From positions 1,185,090 through 1,249,089 of the forward strand of contig VZTG01001074.1 in NCBI GenBank assembly GCA_013397845.1: a stretch of 64,000 nt of DNA. Direction: 5' to 3'. A program made the translations under genes and the position numbers. Shown here piece by piece: positions 21,725-36,700 of the stretch; the stretch's first letter is position 1; every line of letters starts with the position of its first letter. Below the pieces are notes generated by a model. It was not told where the DNA came from, made no database searches, and saw only the letters and a program-made list of their open reading frames with translations. This DNA comes from Melanocharis versteri. Taxonomy: Eukaryota; Chordata; Aves; Passeriformes; Melanocharitidae.

Positions 21725-21777
21725 CCATGCTTGTGTGTTGTGTAGTACTGCCGGCTTACAGCTTCATCCATGATTTT
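21725..21777 (-). CDS. Unrecognised minus-strand exon-like segment (53 bases)
   Basis: A polypyrimidine tract and acceptor (ACTCTTCTTTCTTCCAG) and a consensus donor (CATGG/GTAAGG) flank 53 bases. They are open in only one frame, KIMDEAVSRQYYTTHKH, with two bases left over. Its exit phase does not match direct joining to the 19901-20161 segment, so an exon in between would be needed. It could also be a non-coding exon of an antisense or alternative transcript. Confidence 0.3.
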
Positions 21778-24700
21778 CTGGAAGAAAGAAGAGTATAAAA
21801 TACATCCCGCACTGGCATTTGGAGACTGCTTGATTTGTTAAGCTTTTATTTTTTTGTACAATCAGCACTGACTTTTATTTAAAAAAAAATTAAAAATAAT
21901 GAAATGGTCAAATGTGATTAAAAGTGGAAAGCACACAAATTCAAAGATATTACAAAAAGCCTCAAAGCTTTGTTAGGCCTGAATCGTGATTTGTGAATTC
22001 AGTGATGGCAGCGCTGTTGTTGGACTGCCGTGCTGGGCACTGAGAGCTGAGGAGGAAATCCTGATAGGGAATTGCCAGCTGACTCCCAGTCACAAGCGTG
22101 TACCACAATTTCTCTATATATCCTCATAAATCAGATTTCTGATGGCTGTTTTGACATTTGGCACATAAACTGGGTGATAAAGCAATAAGGGTGAGGGTTC
22201 AGTGTTCAAAACTTTAATGAACTGGTGTGCTCCAAAAGACAATTTAGGGAGAAAAGTTCCCGTATATGCAAGATGTAGGTCAAAGCTTGAAGAACTCTGG
22301 AAAGATTTATGCTCTAATAGACTCCACAGAAAGGTATAGTGAAGGACAAAACCTGATTGCAGTGGGAAAGGAGGAAGAATTATCCACATCCAGGCATCCT
22401 TATTACACATTTAAGCTCAGTGGACTAAAATGACCACAAATGCCAATGAAACATGGAGCCACAAATGCTTCAAGGCAAAGTCATAACACTGCATGAAAAT
22501 ATTTAATTTTCATATAGGGAAGGCACCTTCATTTCCAGGCTCTGTAAATGAGTTGAAGCTGCTCTGAAGTTCAAGGCCCCAGTGAGAAAGTCACATTGTG
22601 AGTGTGGGATCTATGCTGTTTAGCTCCTTCTCTGTTCCCTTTCTCATTAACAGCTATCATCCCTTCCCAACAAAAGAAGGCTGGGAAGAAATTTGCCATT
22701 TTCTGAATACAAATGTTCATCAAAGAATGAATATGTTTGAATCTCAGTGAACAAACCAGTAGGGGAAAGCTGTTAATTAATATAATGGCACAGTACAGCC
22801 AGAATCTGTCCTTTTTTAGTGTTGCATTCTATTTGCCGTGCATTTTAATAATGCATTTACTTTTTGTTGATCAGTGCAAATCAGAGCCCTGTGTTTAATT
22901 GCATGACCTTCAATGTCAGGGCTTTTCTGAGCAGTTTCAGTTCGTTTACAGTCCAGGAATGTACTTTGAATGATTTCTTCTAAATACAGTGCTCTCCTCA
23001 GCACTTCTGCAGCCACTGAGCTGTGGTAGTGCCTGGCTTTGCTTGGTGGCCTTTGCAAGAGCTGTTTTTGTCCCTCCATCCTGCAGAACGTCCCAGCTTA
23101 ACAATTCCACAGCAGACTCTGCTTTCAGCCAGTTTGGGATTTGGGCACTGCGTGTATATCAGCTCCCCTATACCTTTGTTGAGAAGGAGAATCCTGCCCC
23201 AGCTCTTTGGGATCTTCATCTAATCATTCACATCACCGTGCAGTGTCTAACTGGGATGGGGAGAGTGCAAGGGAGTTTCAACTTATTGAAGATTGTTCCT
23301 GGTGCTCCGTGGTCCCCGCTGCACCCCATGTCTTGGTGCTGCACCCCGGGCTTGCACGGAGTTGCTGCTGCTGTCTGTTGACACATCAGCTAAAACCCCG
23401 CCTCGATACAGGCAGGGAGAGGCATTTTGCCATAAAAGCAGTGTAGGTCCTGTGATGTTTATTTAGAAAAGTGGAGATTGTAAAAAGGCTGCCACAGAAT
23501 GTGATCTATTTTGGCAGTAAAAAAGTCCGAAGGAAATTTTTGGGTTACATCTCTCATCACTTGAATTGGATGGGGAGGTTATAGATAACAATCAGCTGCC
23601 TTGTGGACCAGATTATACTGTCTGGTAAATGTGAAGACACTCCATTGAGTGTAGGAGAAATCTTTATGATTTACTGGCGGTGGTGGAAGCAACTCAGAGA
23701 AGAATCCAGCCCTGTAACTACGCCTGCTTGTGAAGTGGAGCGAGGGTGAGGAGAGTTAGGAGAGAAGAATCTCTATATCTAGAGAAGAATTGAGGGTCAT
23801 TGTAAATGACAATTAGATGCCTCTCCCACAGCTCTGACTGCTGCACAGCAGCTTCATTTTCAACCTGGAAATCCATTTCTTTTTCAAAACAAAAATACTC
23901 AGGGAAATAACTCGGGGGAAAGGAGCTCCATCTCATCAAAGATTGTACATTAAACAAGCAGATAAAAGATTTTTCTTCCTAGATAATGTGGTCCCTTCTC
24001 CCTCTAGTAATTACAGAAGTCAAATCAAAGTTGTCATTAACATTATTTAAGGAGTAGTCTCTCTTGGAGCAACACATGTGGCAACTGTGAAGTAATTTCA
24101 AGCCAATGGGATCTAATTTGAGGGAACTCATGGCTTACTTCTTCTGTAAGCTTTTATTTATTCATATTCTCGTAGTAGTGTGATTTTAGTGCAAAACGGG
24201 TATCTCAAACCTTACAGCAACCTATCAGTTGATTTGATTTCTTATGAGCTGTCTGTGAATTCCGAAGCAGCTTTTTACAGCTCTCAGAATACCTGAAGCC
24301 TTTTTCCCCCCTTGCAAATATCAGAATTCTAATAGTATGACAGGTGAGTCATTAATTTGTGTCAAACTCCTCCATCGTGTTTTAAGTAAGGATAGCATGT
24401 GTTTTCCTCTATGAACGAGAAAAAGAAAACGAGACGTGGAGCTGCCGGAGGTCTGTTTGAAAACCTGAACGGAAGGTGTGAAGTGCTGCGTGCGACTGGG
24501 TGTGATGAGAAAAGCAGTTTTGTACCCTGTGCTCCCCGCAGAGAGAGCGTGAAATCCTCCGCGTGGCAGAGCTGCCGTTTTCAAGTGGAGGACTCGTTTT
24601 TCATCTCTCCTGCTCCCACCCCGCGCTGAGCCGCTAATGCATGCGGTGTATTGACAGCTGCTGAGGTGCTGGGTGCCGGGGGATTTGTTACAATATTCAT

Positions 24701-27700
24701 CACCTTTGATGCGCTCATGTACAGCCCGCGCTGCTCATCCCGCTTTGTACCTCGTGCACGGAGAATACAGGGTAGCTCCAGCTCTCCTTCACACTGCACT
24801 GGCTCACCCTCTTCGCTTTTGATGTCCCCTTTTCTGGCATTGACACCGCTTTAGGTGGCAGCCGGCACACAGAGGGTGTTTTAAATCCCTGCCCTGCGTT
24901 CCTCAGCTGCCCGCAGGTTTTTCTGTGGATGGGGATGATATGGGAAGAATGCAGCAGGAGCCAGACTCCTGTAATTTGAGTAACACGGATCCGTAAGCAC
25001 AGTTCGTGTTGCTGACGCTTTCCTTTTAATAGCCCTTGGTGGTTCACAATTTATGCAGCATGGAAAGGTGTGTTTTAAAAATGTGCATATGGCAAAACAG
25101 AGTTACAAAATCTCCAGCACAACCAAGATGTGTCTTTGGAGAAAATGCCTGGTGTCAGTTTGGGAGAGGACAATTCGTTCTGAGTGCTTTTGTCTGGTCC
25201 AGTGGCAGGGTGACCTTTGTACAAATAAATAGAGTAATTCCTTTTTGATTACAGAAAGAACCAGCCTCATGATGGTAGCTCCCTATATTCTGCCATCAGC
25301 TGAAGTGGTGGAGGGGACACATGCTGGTCTGTCATTCTGCTGGTGTGTGGAGAAGCCTAAATATTTGAAATTATTTGATATATCCCCATGTTAGGAGTCA
25401 GAGCAAAGAGAATAACTGCGGAATGGTGTGGAGCATTCTTCTCTTTGCTTTCCTTTAAAAATCAGGAGGCTTTTAACTTTTTGGATTTGATGGAATCACA
25501 ATTAAAAGAGAAAAGGAAAATATCACCCTCCGTTTGTTAACTATAAAAATGCAGTCCAGCAGTGCTGCTGATGCTTTGCTGTTTCCCAGGTCAATAAATG
25601 GCTCCCCTGACTTTAATAAACATTGATGCTGCAGGCTTGTTCTACAGTGATTGAACATTTTTATAGTTTCAACCACTCGCATTGCATAAAAGCATTATGA
25701 TTTTTTTTCTTTTTTTTTCCACCCCTCTTTTTCAGGAGGGTTGGTTCTGATTGATTAAATTGTCATTTTCAGAGTTAGTTGCTGAATTATAACTTGGCAT
25801 TTTTAACCATGCGATTTGTTTAAAGAGACAGCGTTTTGATATAGCAAAGCAGCTGAGAATTTTTAAGCAGTAAAAGGAAATTTTGTTCACTTTGTTCTCA
25901 GCCTTTCATCACTGCCTGACAAAAATGCTCCTGAAAACAACATGAAGGCTATGATATGAAGAGAAGATGCTTAGATCCATGCTCACTTCTTTATTCCATC
26001 ATGGAGCTGATCTGTGCAGAGCTATATTGCTTTCAATCAGTAGTCGGATACCTCGTTGTTGTTCACATGTTTATCTTTCCAAGGAGGAAGGAAGGGAGGG
26101 AGGGGGAGTTAGAGACATAAGATGAGTGCCACCCAAAGTGATATTAAGAGTAAGTGGCAGCACTGTGCTTTGGGCCAACCCCTTAATACACACGATGGAT
26201 TTCTTTGCACCAAAATGATGGGTTCTGAGTCAAATGACTGCAGGGGTTTCACCTAAATCCAGACTGAGCCTCGTTCAAAGGGACAAAGACCTTGTAATTC
26301 TTCAGAAAGTGAGAAAATCACATCCACATGATGATGTCTTCATTTTTTTATTCAACCAGCTGCCACATTTCTTCTCTGTGGATAACTGCTTGGTTTCAAG
26401 GTCTTGCTTTTTTTAACTTTCCTTCACTCCCCCCAATTTAAATCTGTATTCAAGACAGTAAAGCTGAAGTAAATGAGACTCACATAAAAAACATATGTGT
26501 TCAGATTGTGTTTGAAAAGAAAGGCCAACAAAACTGTCCTCTAGAACATAACAAGATATCTTTTGCTTTTGATTTACAGTGCCTGCAGGGGAAACGGGAT
26601 AATCTAATGGCCTGAATATGGGAGATCTTACACTGCAGTGTTACCCTGGTCAGACTCTGAAACAGTGCTTAGCAGTGGAAATCTCAGGGTATCAATATGA
26701 AATACTGAAGTCCAATTATACTTCTGCTTGTACACTTTCCCCTTTCTGGCCATTTCAGCTTCTGCTCTGAAATAATAACTTACGACGGCGCAAAGCTGAA
26801 TTTCAGCAGTGAATTATATCCCTGGCCTCTAAATTTAATTGCATGGTACTGCAACTAACCCGCTATCCATCTTGGTCCCTGGAATTCTTTCTGCCTCCTT
26901 TCTTCTGCTTCTGTACCATTCATTCAAGACCTTTAGAAAACACAAAATGGGTGCCCTGAAAGAAGGTGAATTGTGAAGGGAGCATTTTAACTTCTTACCT
27001 GCCACATTTCTTGGTGGTCTTTAACTAAAAAGGCAGGTAGAGTTCACCAGCAGTGGGGTCAGGATGAAGTGCTGCAGGCTCTGGATGTTTTCCTGCAGTG
27101 CTGGGTACCCGGGGTCAGGAGGACAATTTACAAGCACCAGTCTGGATTCGATCCAGCCAGCCAGGTGCTTACAGGATGTCCTTTTCCCACCGTGGAGTGC
27201 CTGGAAATGGAGCCGGGGTAGGTGTCAGACCAGGGCTCTGATTCAGCACAGCGAACCTGGTGTTCCTGACACCGCTGTTCTGATCAGCTGAAGGTTTCAC
27301 AGCGAGACGTTGATGCCTGAGCAAACCGTTAATAGCAAAAGCAAAAAGATATTCTGTGGTTATCATAAATACAATATGATTACATTTTTCGGACAGTTAC
27401 TCATGTTCATTTCAAAATCATATTAAGGCCATTTTGTAGGTTGGGGAAATAAGCTGTAACATGAAAAAGAGTAGAATATTCATTAATGCTGTAATGATTT
27501 ATATCAAAACATTATGGGGTAGCACACTTTGCCTCGGTACAGTTCCTCAATGAATGTTTTTCTAATTTCCATAAGTAATTGACCTCTCATTAGCGACTCA
27601 TTAGAAAAATTGAGGTGATGTGACAAAAGCAAACCCACTGCGACAGAAACTCTGCGCGTCCATAAATCATTGAAAACTCTAATGGATTCAAGATGAAGGA

Positions 27701-30700
27701 CCACAAGAACCTTGCTTGCTTTGACTGAAAAAGGGTTTTGTTTACATCTGTGAAGTGAAACGCTTTTCTCTGAATATATATATATATCTCCTTAAATCCG
27801 TACTTTAGCTCGTGGCTGATTTTCAAACACTGAACATTCACTTCTTCTCCTTGCGTGTAACTTCATAGGGAAAAGAATTAGCCAAATCATTCAGACATGT
27901 GTAAGTGTTTGTCTAGGCAAGGTCCTGGTACAACTGTAGACGCCGAGGTTGGAAAAATGGAGTACAAATTTTGGAACAAGGACTAAATACAAAACTCAGT
28001 TTGGAAGGAAAAAAACATCAACTGATGCTTCTTCTGACTCCATCCTGGAAGTAGATGCCTTCCAGAAAAGGCATAGTGCTGAATCCTTGTCTGTGAGCAG
28101 TTGTTTCAGAGGGGAGGGGTCTGCCTCATCCTTTTTATATCCACTGTTAACCAAGACAGGAATGTTAACAAGCCCAAGTAATAGATTTTTCACATATTGA
28201 CGTATTAACTTAATAACCTTATATATCTGTCTTTTTAGAGATCAATAAATCAATTTTGAGCTAGTTCTTCATCACTGCAATATTGTGAAAAGTGAAGCTG
28301 ATATTTAATGTAGTTTTATGAGTCCTGGATGCTACTGGACAAACCCAGAAAAAATCCATTTCTTTTTTAATATGTCCCTTAAAGACCTGATGCCCATCTG
28401 AAACTTATTTGAAAGTAACTGGATTTATGGGTTCCAAGTTAATATTTCATTACGAAGTTACCTGAGTATGAGAAAGGAAAAAAATCACTGTCTGAAAGTT
28501 TTGTACAGTAGAGAAGAGCTGAACTGATGAACCTCCCTGACCTTATGCAGTTCTGGCTAAGAAACTGCAGGGTCTAAAAGGTGAATAAAAGCAGTGGAGT
28601 GATATTGCAAAAGAATGGGAAAAGCTACAGGCTTAGGCCTGCCCTGGGAAAAAGGCCAGTGAGAATCTAATTTTTCCTCATTTGGGAAGTGTATCTGTTG
28701 TCTGGCTACCCTTCTTACAGGTTGTTTTTTTATTTTTCATCCTGAATTCTCCTGTAATGGACCACTGCATAGCCCTGCTTTAATATGGGTGGATATCGCT
28801 TTTGTTTTGCCAACTAAACTGTAGAAGAAAGGGAACACAGGAGTGATCATGAGAAATTTCCTATTGAGGAAGAAAAATGCATTTTTAAAGGCTCAGTCAG
28901 AAAAATCAGACTGCTTAGCTTTCCATGACATTTAAAAAGAAAATACTGAAAAGAGATGGTAGACAAACAGTGAAGTTTTGTCGTGTATTGATTGTTTCAT
29001 GCCATGGGACTATAGCAAGTGATTAGTTTTGTGATGATGCTCCTGTGTCTTTTTTTTTCCCGTGTTGTTGAGGAACTGTGGTTGCATGATGATTTCAGCC
29101 CAAATTTACAGAAAAGCCTGATTTCCAATGCCTTTTAGCACCAGAGAGCACCTCTTCTGAGAGCTGTGACTGAACTGATGGGAAACCAAACGTGGTGCGG
29201 CAGCAGAAAGCTGAGACTCGATTACCCAAAGATCTGTCTTATGTCCAACACCTGTTCTAAGATTTCCAGAGCTGCTGCAGAAATGGAGCTTTTAAACTCC
29301 TGGACAGCCTTTCTGTTGGAGTAAACCATCCTCACCGAGTTATCCCTGCATCTCTCTGCACAGCACTGTCTGCTCCTTAGAGCCCACCCTTTCCCCCACA
29401 GTTACACGCTCCTACACTGCCAGGGTGTCAGCTGGGCAGAATTTCTTTGGGATTTAGGAACACATTTGGATTTCAGCCAGGCGTGGAAGATATACATACT
29501 TCCTCTTATACCCACGCACGTACTCAATATATTCTTTTACATATGGAATCTGAATCAGTGATACTAAAAGCCTGAAGTTGAAGGAAGGACAAATGCATTT
29601 ATAGCCGTGTTCCCTGATGAGGTTTTGGGGTTTTTTTTTTAAATCATTTATTCAACCATTTTTTGGGAGTGACATACTTGATCCATTGCAAGGTGGAAAT
29701 AACACACGCAAAGGTAATTCTCCTTATATAGATTGACTTTAAAGAAGTCCTAGTGCTAGGCTTAAAATTTATAATTTAACTGAACTAGATAGAAGTACTT
29801 CCTTTCCTTCCCTTGAAATGTAAGAAAAAAGCTCACCTGTGGCAAATGTATATATTTTGCAGTATTTTGGGGGTGCCCCTGCACTGCCTGTTAGTGGGCC
29901 CTGAGGTTACCTAGGACTGGCTGTGTCCTGCTGCTTTATGCTGAAAGCTGCTAATGGGAAAAAGAGAGTGCTATGATTGCCCAAACACAATTTCCAAACC
30001 TGCAATATCATATCAGTATTCCCTGGGGCAAGGAAAGCTGCAGATATTCAGGAACCCACCAGATTAGCTAGGAAGGGCATCCTTAATGACACCAGCAGAA
30101 GAAAATAGCTAGGTTTTTTTTGTTGTTGCAGCATGCTTTTGGTTGTTGTATGCAAAGTGGTTTAATATCACCTTAATCTCAGCTTGCCGTGTGAAAAATG
30201 ACCCTGTCAATTTGACACAGAAGTGGAATATTGAAAAGTAGAACATTTTGTCTAATGGGGAAGAGCTGACAAAGACAGACTGAATAACACTTAATTGGAT
30301 AAAACTGACTTGATTGTGAATTCCAAACGAAATTAAAAATATTACACTAAGATTTATAAGGTTTGTTTTCTGTCTTTTTTTTTTTTCTGTCTGTATTTGC
30401 TGGGCTTTGCTCGTGTTGCCAATATTTCAGTTTAGCAGCACCATTCCATTCTTTATCGATAAAAGCCAAAGGCTAAATATTGCAAGACATTTGGCAATGC
30501 CAGTATAAATGGGAACTCTCAGTTGTGTGCAGCCCAGTTATTGATGTTTTTATTAGCAATCTTTATAAGGGCACATTCTGCTTTCCTCCTTAGCGCTGTA
30601 ACGTGGAAATGAGGAAAATGCCTGTTGGAATTGGCTAAGCACAAGCCAATTTTGATTGAACACATCTCTGTCCTGTTTCCAGGACAGGGCCAGGGTGTCT

Positions 30701-33700
30701 CAGCAATTTTTGCCCTCTGCCCATCCGCGACTCTTCTGCTGTCCAGGATTTGGGAACAAAGCAGACCAATCTCCATCTGATGCAGGAACCACCATCCCTT
30801 ATTTCTCCAGCTGCTTAAAAGAGCTCTCCACAGCCCACTGAGTTCCTGCGAAATGCATTATCATATCTATTCAGGGCAAGGCTTTGGTCTGAGGACACTA
30901 CAGGGAAATTCTTTGAGAAAGTGAATTTCTGAGAATTTTCACTAGCCACTATAAAAAGTTTTATCTGTGTTATTTTTTTCCTCCCGCTCTGCTTTATAAA
31001 CAAACATGACACTTTATTCTACAAAGTGATTTCTCTCTGAATTATAGAACCACAGGAAAAGCATATAAAATCCACAAACCTTATTATTTTTGTATTCTTG
31101 AAACTCAAAATTGATTTAAACCGAGTTCAGCCAGCAATATTTCCTCCCCATCTGAGAAACTATATCCTGAACTTCAGACTGAAGTAAATTTTTATGGGCA
31201 TGTTGTAATTATAAACCCTTGAGAAACGGATTTTGGAACAGGGACACGGGCACAAAGCCTCCCTGTAGTTACTGTGCCGAGTGCTGATGCGAAGAGGCTG
31301 AAAATCCGTCCTCCCAAGAAGGAGCTTATTAAAAGGCTGCAGTGGTTTTAGTGACATTTCTTGTGACATCAAAATTATTTCACTCAGAATCACCGAGCAT
31401 CTCTGTTTCTGTGTTTTTGAAGGTCCAGGGGGAAAATATTGCTGCAGCCTCATAGTGACTGAGGGGAGCAACCCAGAGAGATAAATCTGCTCGGTTGCTC
31501 GTATCCTCTCGTGATGGGAGATGTAAATTAAGCTGTTTAATTAGAACAGCATATAATAATCATCACCAGGAAAGCAGAAGTGTTTGGAAATAGCATACAG
31601 GTTTTGAGAACACTCTGGGGTTCAGCTTTTCCCCTTAAATTGATGAATAATGGCTGAAAGGTCAGCAATAACTGAACTCAAAATGAAGAGGTTTGGCTCA
31701 CATCGGGTGTATTTGGTAACTTGTGTTCTTATTAAAGTATACAGAGAGCCTGGATTGATTTTCTTGCAATAATTCAAGCCAAATGGGTATATTCAAGCAA
31801 TGTACATTTCTGATCGGACTGGTCATTATATTATTTATGTCACATCATATGTGCACATGATTTCAACTCAAATGATGGCAGGGTGCTTGACCCAGATGTA
31901 TCACACCATAAGAGATTAAATCCTTCTCACTTGATCAACCTTAAATTCCACTTCTCAGCTATACAGGTATGCAAATACTTTACAAAAATGGATAAATGCT
32001 TTATTGTCATTTTAGAGGTGTTCAAAGACAGGAATTGTCCCCAAAACACACACTAGCTCAGGGGTAGGGGTCTGAACTGCATCATCCCTCATCCTACATC
32101 CACTGAAGCCAACAGCAACGTTTTCACCTACAATACCCAGCCTCTGGCAGCAAATTTGCTTGGCTTTCTTCTGGTCTTCCAGAGTTTACTCACAGGAGGA
32201 AGGGGCTAAAGTCTGACGTGTTCTCAAAGGTGATGTATAAAACAAGTGGTGGCAACAGCATGCAGGGAAGGAGGAGAGTTTGGTCAAGCTGATGGGCTGT
32301 TGCAGGCTGTTGAATGTAAAATGGCACAGGCTGTGTTACAGACCTTGAATTTGAGGGATTTTTGGCATTGGCTGTTTGATCAGTCAGACAATGAAGTGGG
32401 AAATAGAAAACCACAGAGAACTCAGCTTCAACCACAGTGCATGCGAGTAGCCAAAAATAGCTGATTGAATTGAGTAGTGAGGCTGGGGAAGTTTTCCAAA
32501 GTTTTTCAGGATCTCCAAGGAATTTTTGGCCCATATTCTGAGAGAAAAATCATGTTAGTTTCCCTTTCCCTGAGCCAGTTGTCTCAGCCATGCACAGCTA
32601 ACCCAGACACGTGGGACTGAACCCAGCTCCTTCTGGAGCCAATGGGAAAGCTCCTGCTGGCTTTGGTGAGGGCAGGATTCATCCCTTTGTGAGACAATCA
32701 TATTTATATTCAATACCCTGCAACTTAAACTGAGGATTAGCAGAATTAAACTCTCCTAATTTGTATATCTCAGACTGCCAAACCGCAATTAACTTTTGTG
32801 TGTTTGAATTAATAGGGAAAATTATTAACCACCCTTTCCTCATGCAATTATCATTTTACACTTCTGGAGAAAATTTCTTCAAAATATGAAAAGTAGCCTG
32901 CACCCCTGTGACCTTATCCCTCTTAATATCCTTTATTTAGTAGGGTAGAAAACAATTTTTCACCCCACTGCCTCCACGTGCGGGCAGTGCTTTCCCAACA
33001 CCACTGCCGGGCTGTGCACTCCGTGGATCCAGTGGCTTTGTGTGGGGCACTCCTCACAGGGGACAGGACTCAGCTTTAAATCCACCCAAGGACAGCACCT
33101 GTGTGTGCAGCCCTTGGCAAAGTTCACATCCAGCTGCGTTTTTGGTGTTATTTTTAATTCTGCAAAGTGCAGGATCAACGTTGTCCCTTTTCTCCCGTGC
33201 AAGTCCAAGCAAGACATTCTTTTTTTCCTTGGGCATAGAGCTGCAGGTTGGCCGGGCAGGGTAAAGGCAGCCTGATGGAGACAGAGATTTCTGCCTTATT
33301 TTCTGCCCTTCTCTTGCATGGGCTGGCTGGACTCTGCCCTTACACAGCCCTGTGGGGGCCCAGCTGGTTCCCAAAGCTGGCAGAGCATCTGTTTTCCCAT
33401 AGGTTTTCCTTGTGCTGCACCACTCCTCCTTCACTCTATCTAGAGGTGATCATTCCCTCTAAAATAATTTAGTTTCCTTGGAAAAGTAGAATCTTAAGCT
33501 ATGGTTTCATTAAGGGTAGGGGGAGATATGCAAGGCCAGATGTATTTTAATTGATGTATCCCCCTTTTATAATGAATATGTTTGTAACAACATAATGAAA
33601 GTGTTGAGCAAAAGTTCTTTTCCAGAAGAATAATCTTTAACTGGTACAAAATGTCTCGCTGGGATTTTGTCAGGTTTTAATTTCAGTTTGAATAAATAGT

Positions 33701-36700
33701 GTGAGACACCAGGCTGCAGAAGATAAAGGTGAATTTCATCTGCTTGCAGCTTGTCATAATGGAAATAATAACTACTTTAGCTAAAAACAAGTTTCCAATT
33801 AGTTTCTCTAAAATAATATTATCCCCTTTTTTAATAGATACTGCAGCTCATTTTGGAACCTAATTTTGATAATATATAAACAGTTCTAAAATAGCTATTT
33901 CCACCAAAAAAGTGAGAAGCACAGATTTTGGCAGCACATGTTGGGAGCCTGTCTGTACTGAAAAGCAGTCTTTGCTTTTCTTGAGGTGACTCTTAATGAA
34001 AAATAGAAAAATCAATTTAAAATATTCTTTAGGATGAAGACATTTTTCCTGAAAGATTTTATTTTAAATGGGTGGATCATGGTCATTAAACAAGACATTC
34101 TGAAATGATAAAAAACATTTGTTTGGGAAAATACGTAGGCTATTCATTTTATTATTGTCGTTATTTTAAGAATAATTAATGTGCTTAATGGAGGGTTTCA
34201 AGACACAGGAAAAGTGAAATAGCACTGGCTCTTAAATGCAGCTGAAACTGGCTAATTTATATATAACGCTAAATTCAGAAAGCAGCAATAACATGGCTCA
34301 GAAAGGTAATCTCAGGTTAGTGTGAGGATTCTTTGCAGGGATATAACAGGATTATATTCTGTCCAGTCCCACTCTGGGATCTCTGGAACAACTGTCATCT
34401 TAAATGCCAGTAAAGTGTAAATAAATAGACTTTCACTGTTTAGGAGGGTGCTTTTTCACACAAGAAGAAAACACAGCTTGAGCTCTGGCATCCAATGCAA
34501 CGTACAGCACTTACAGAGAAAATGTGACTCTCTGTCAAAGAAGCCAAGATGTGTGGCCCTGTTGATTTATCCATCCCTGCCTAAGCAAAGAAAATAAATT
34601 TCACAAAAAAAAATTTCCCAGAATGACATGGAATTTCAAAGACTTTGTATGACAAGACAGCATGAAGTAAAACAGCTATGTGAAAACCCCCACATCTAAT
34701 TTAAAAACTGAATTTCATAATGCATAAACCTCTCATCATCACATGTACATATGTGTGCAAAACTGTGGGGGAACAGATCCAGGAGACACTGATAGTTCCA
34801 GGGATGGTTTTTTTAAATGTTGACATTTTGCAGAGTATTTTAGCTGTAGTTACAGCGCTGTGCGGAGAGACTACTGGAAAAATATCTCATGATGGAAGAA
34901 TGAAAGAGTGGACAAATAACCAGTAACTATTTTTGATGAATGTGGCTGTCAAACTGGCTTGGATGAGGGTCCTTCTAACCCACTGTGCTGTCTCTGCCAG
35001 CAGCTGACAGGAAATGCTGTGGATGAAGGTGTAAAGATCACGCAGGAAGCAATTGTTAAATAATTCACCCTTCACACTATCCTTCAGTCTTCCTTTTTTT
35101 GTAAATTCTTGCTACCTGTGTTTAATATCACTAAATGGTTTCAGCAGGTAAACCTCAGGCTTCTGGTATGACATGGTGTTAACAGGAGACTCTTTCAACT
35201 TTTGTGATGATACAAGAAAAGTCTGTCATAAACTGCCATCAAAGAGCTGCTTGTTAACACCCGGGCTGGTGTTTGCCGTAAAATCGTTCAAACAATTCTG
35301 AAATAAAACATTTGCAAACATCATGTGCTATTTGTAGATGCAGATCTCTGACAATAGCTCACTACCACACAAATTGTAACAATTAATTAGATCAGCAGAG
35401 GTAATTTTCTATGAAAACAGGTTAAGAAAACAGGAGCAAAGCAGGGCAGAAGTTGCAGGTAGCAGTTGCTCTTTATATCACATGCAAAATATCCCAGCTC
35501 ACCTGGAGAAAAACACCTCATTTGCATTTGCTCTGTTGTAAAAGGGAAAGACATTCTATCTGTGATTTACAGAAGTGTGGTTTACCCAAATGAAAATATG
35601 GCGCTGATTTGGCCAACCTGAGCATGGTAATTTTTGCAGTGAAATGCAGAAGATTTTGTGAAACCTCCTCTGAGATGCCCAGTCACTCATAGCTCAGCCA
35701 GGCCTTGACCTTTTGTAGCTGGTTTGATTTTTACTACCTGAGCAAATGGACATTAGAGGGGAATTTTATAATGCGGGTAGCAAAAGCTGATGTTAAATGG
35801 TGTTGCAAGGGACATTCACGACTTTAGGGAGGCTTTTGACACCTAATCAGCTCCTTAATCGCTGACCTGAGCTTCTTCCATGGAAATACCACGGGACCAA
35901 ACTCAGCGAGAGCAGCAGCCCTCCCAGATGGGATTAGCTCCTAGGTGTGGTGTGCTGAACTCTCACCTTGCCCAGCAGAAAAATAAGGTATTGTTTTAAA
36001 GACCCGTGTGTTAGCCACTGCAAGGTAAAAGGAATCTGTTACTCGGGAGCTGCAATATGAAGTTTATATTCCATGAAAACTGTCTCATGAAGCCGTGCAT
36101 TAAATAGGTTCTTAGAAACGTGCAGCCCAATAAATATACCCAGTAATTCTACCCATGCAATAAGGAAACGAGTCAGTAAGGGTGTGGAAAAATGAAGGAA
36201 TGACAGGGAAGCTTCATCACGGTTACGCTGAGGGTGTTCCCAATTTGGGCAGGGAAGGGAGCTGTCATTTTTTCAAGCTTGCGAGTAGAAATCATTGGCT
36301 GGAGAGACAGCAAAACTTATGCTTGATGAAATGGAAACTTAACACCAGCATAAACAGAACCACTCAAAAATAATGAAATGAAGTTTTAAAAGGCTTTATC
36401 ACACTCCAGGTTCAGCCTCAGCAGGTGGATTTACATAACTGCAGGGAAGAAGCCGTGGAAGTGGAAGCTAAACAAGTTCTGTTAGAGATGGGATTGCAGA
36501 GCCAAAGGGGTCCCAGGAGAGTGATAGCAAATTCAGAGTTGCTGAATGGTTCAGGATAATCCTTGAGGATTTCGAGTTTCTCTCAGTCCTTTCCATGCAG
36601 AAAGAAAAGAGTTAATAAATATTGTCAGCGCCTGGGGAATTGCTCACAAGGGAGCTTTTGGAAGAGTAATCTTCATATTTAGAAATATTTTCTCATTATG

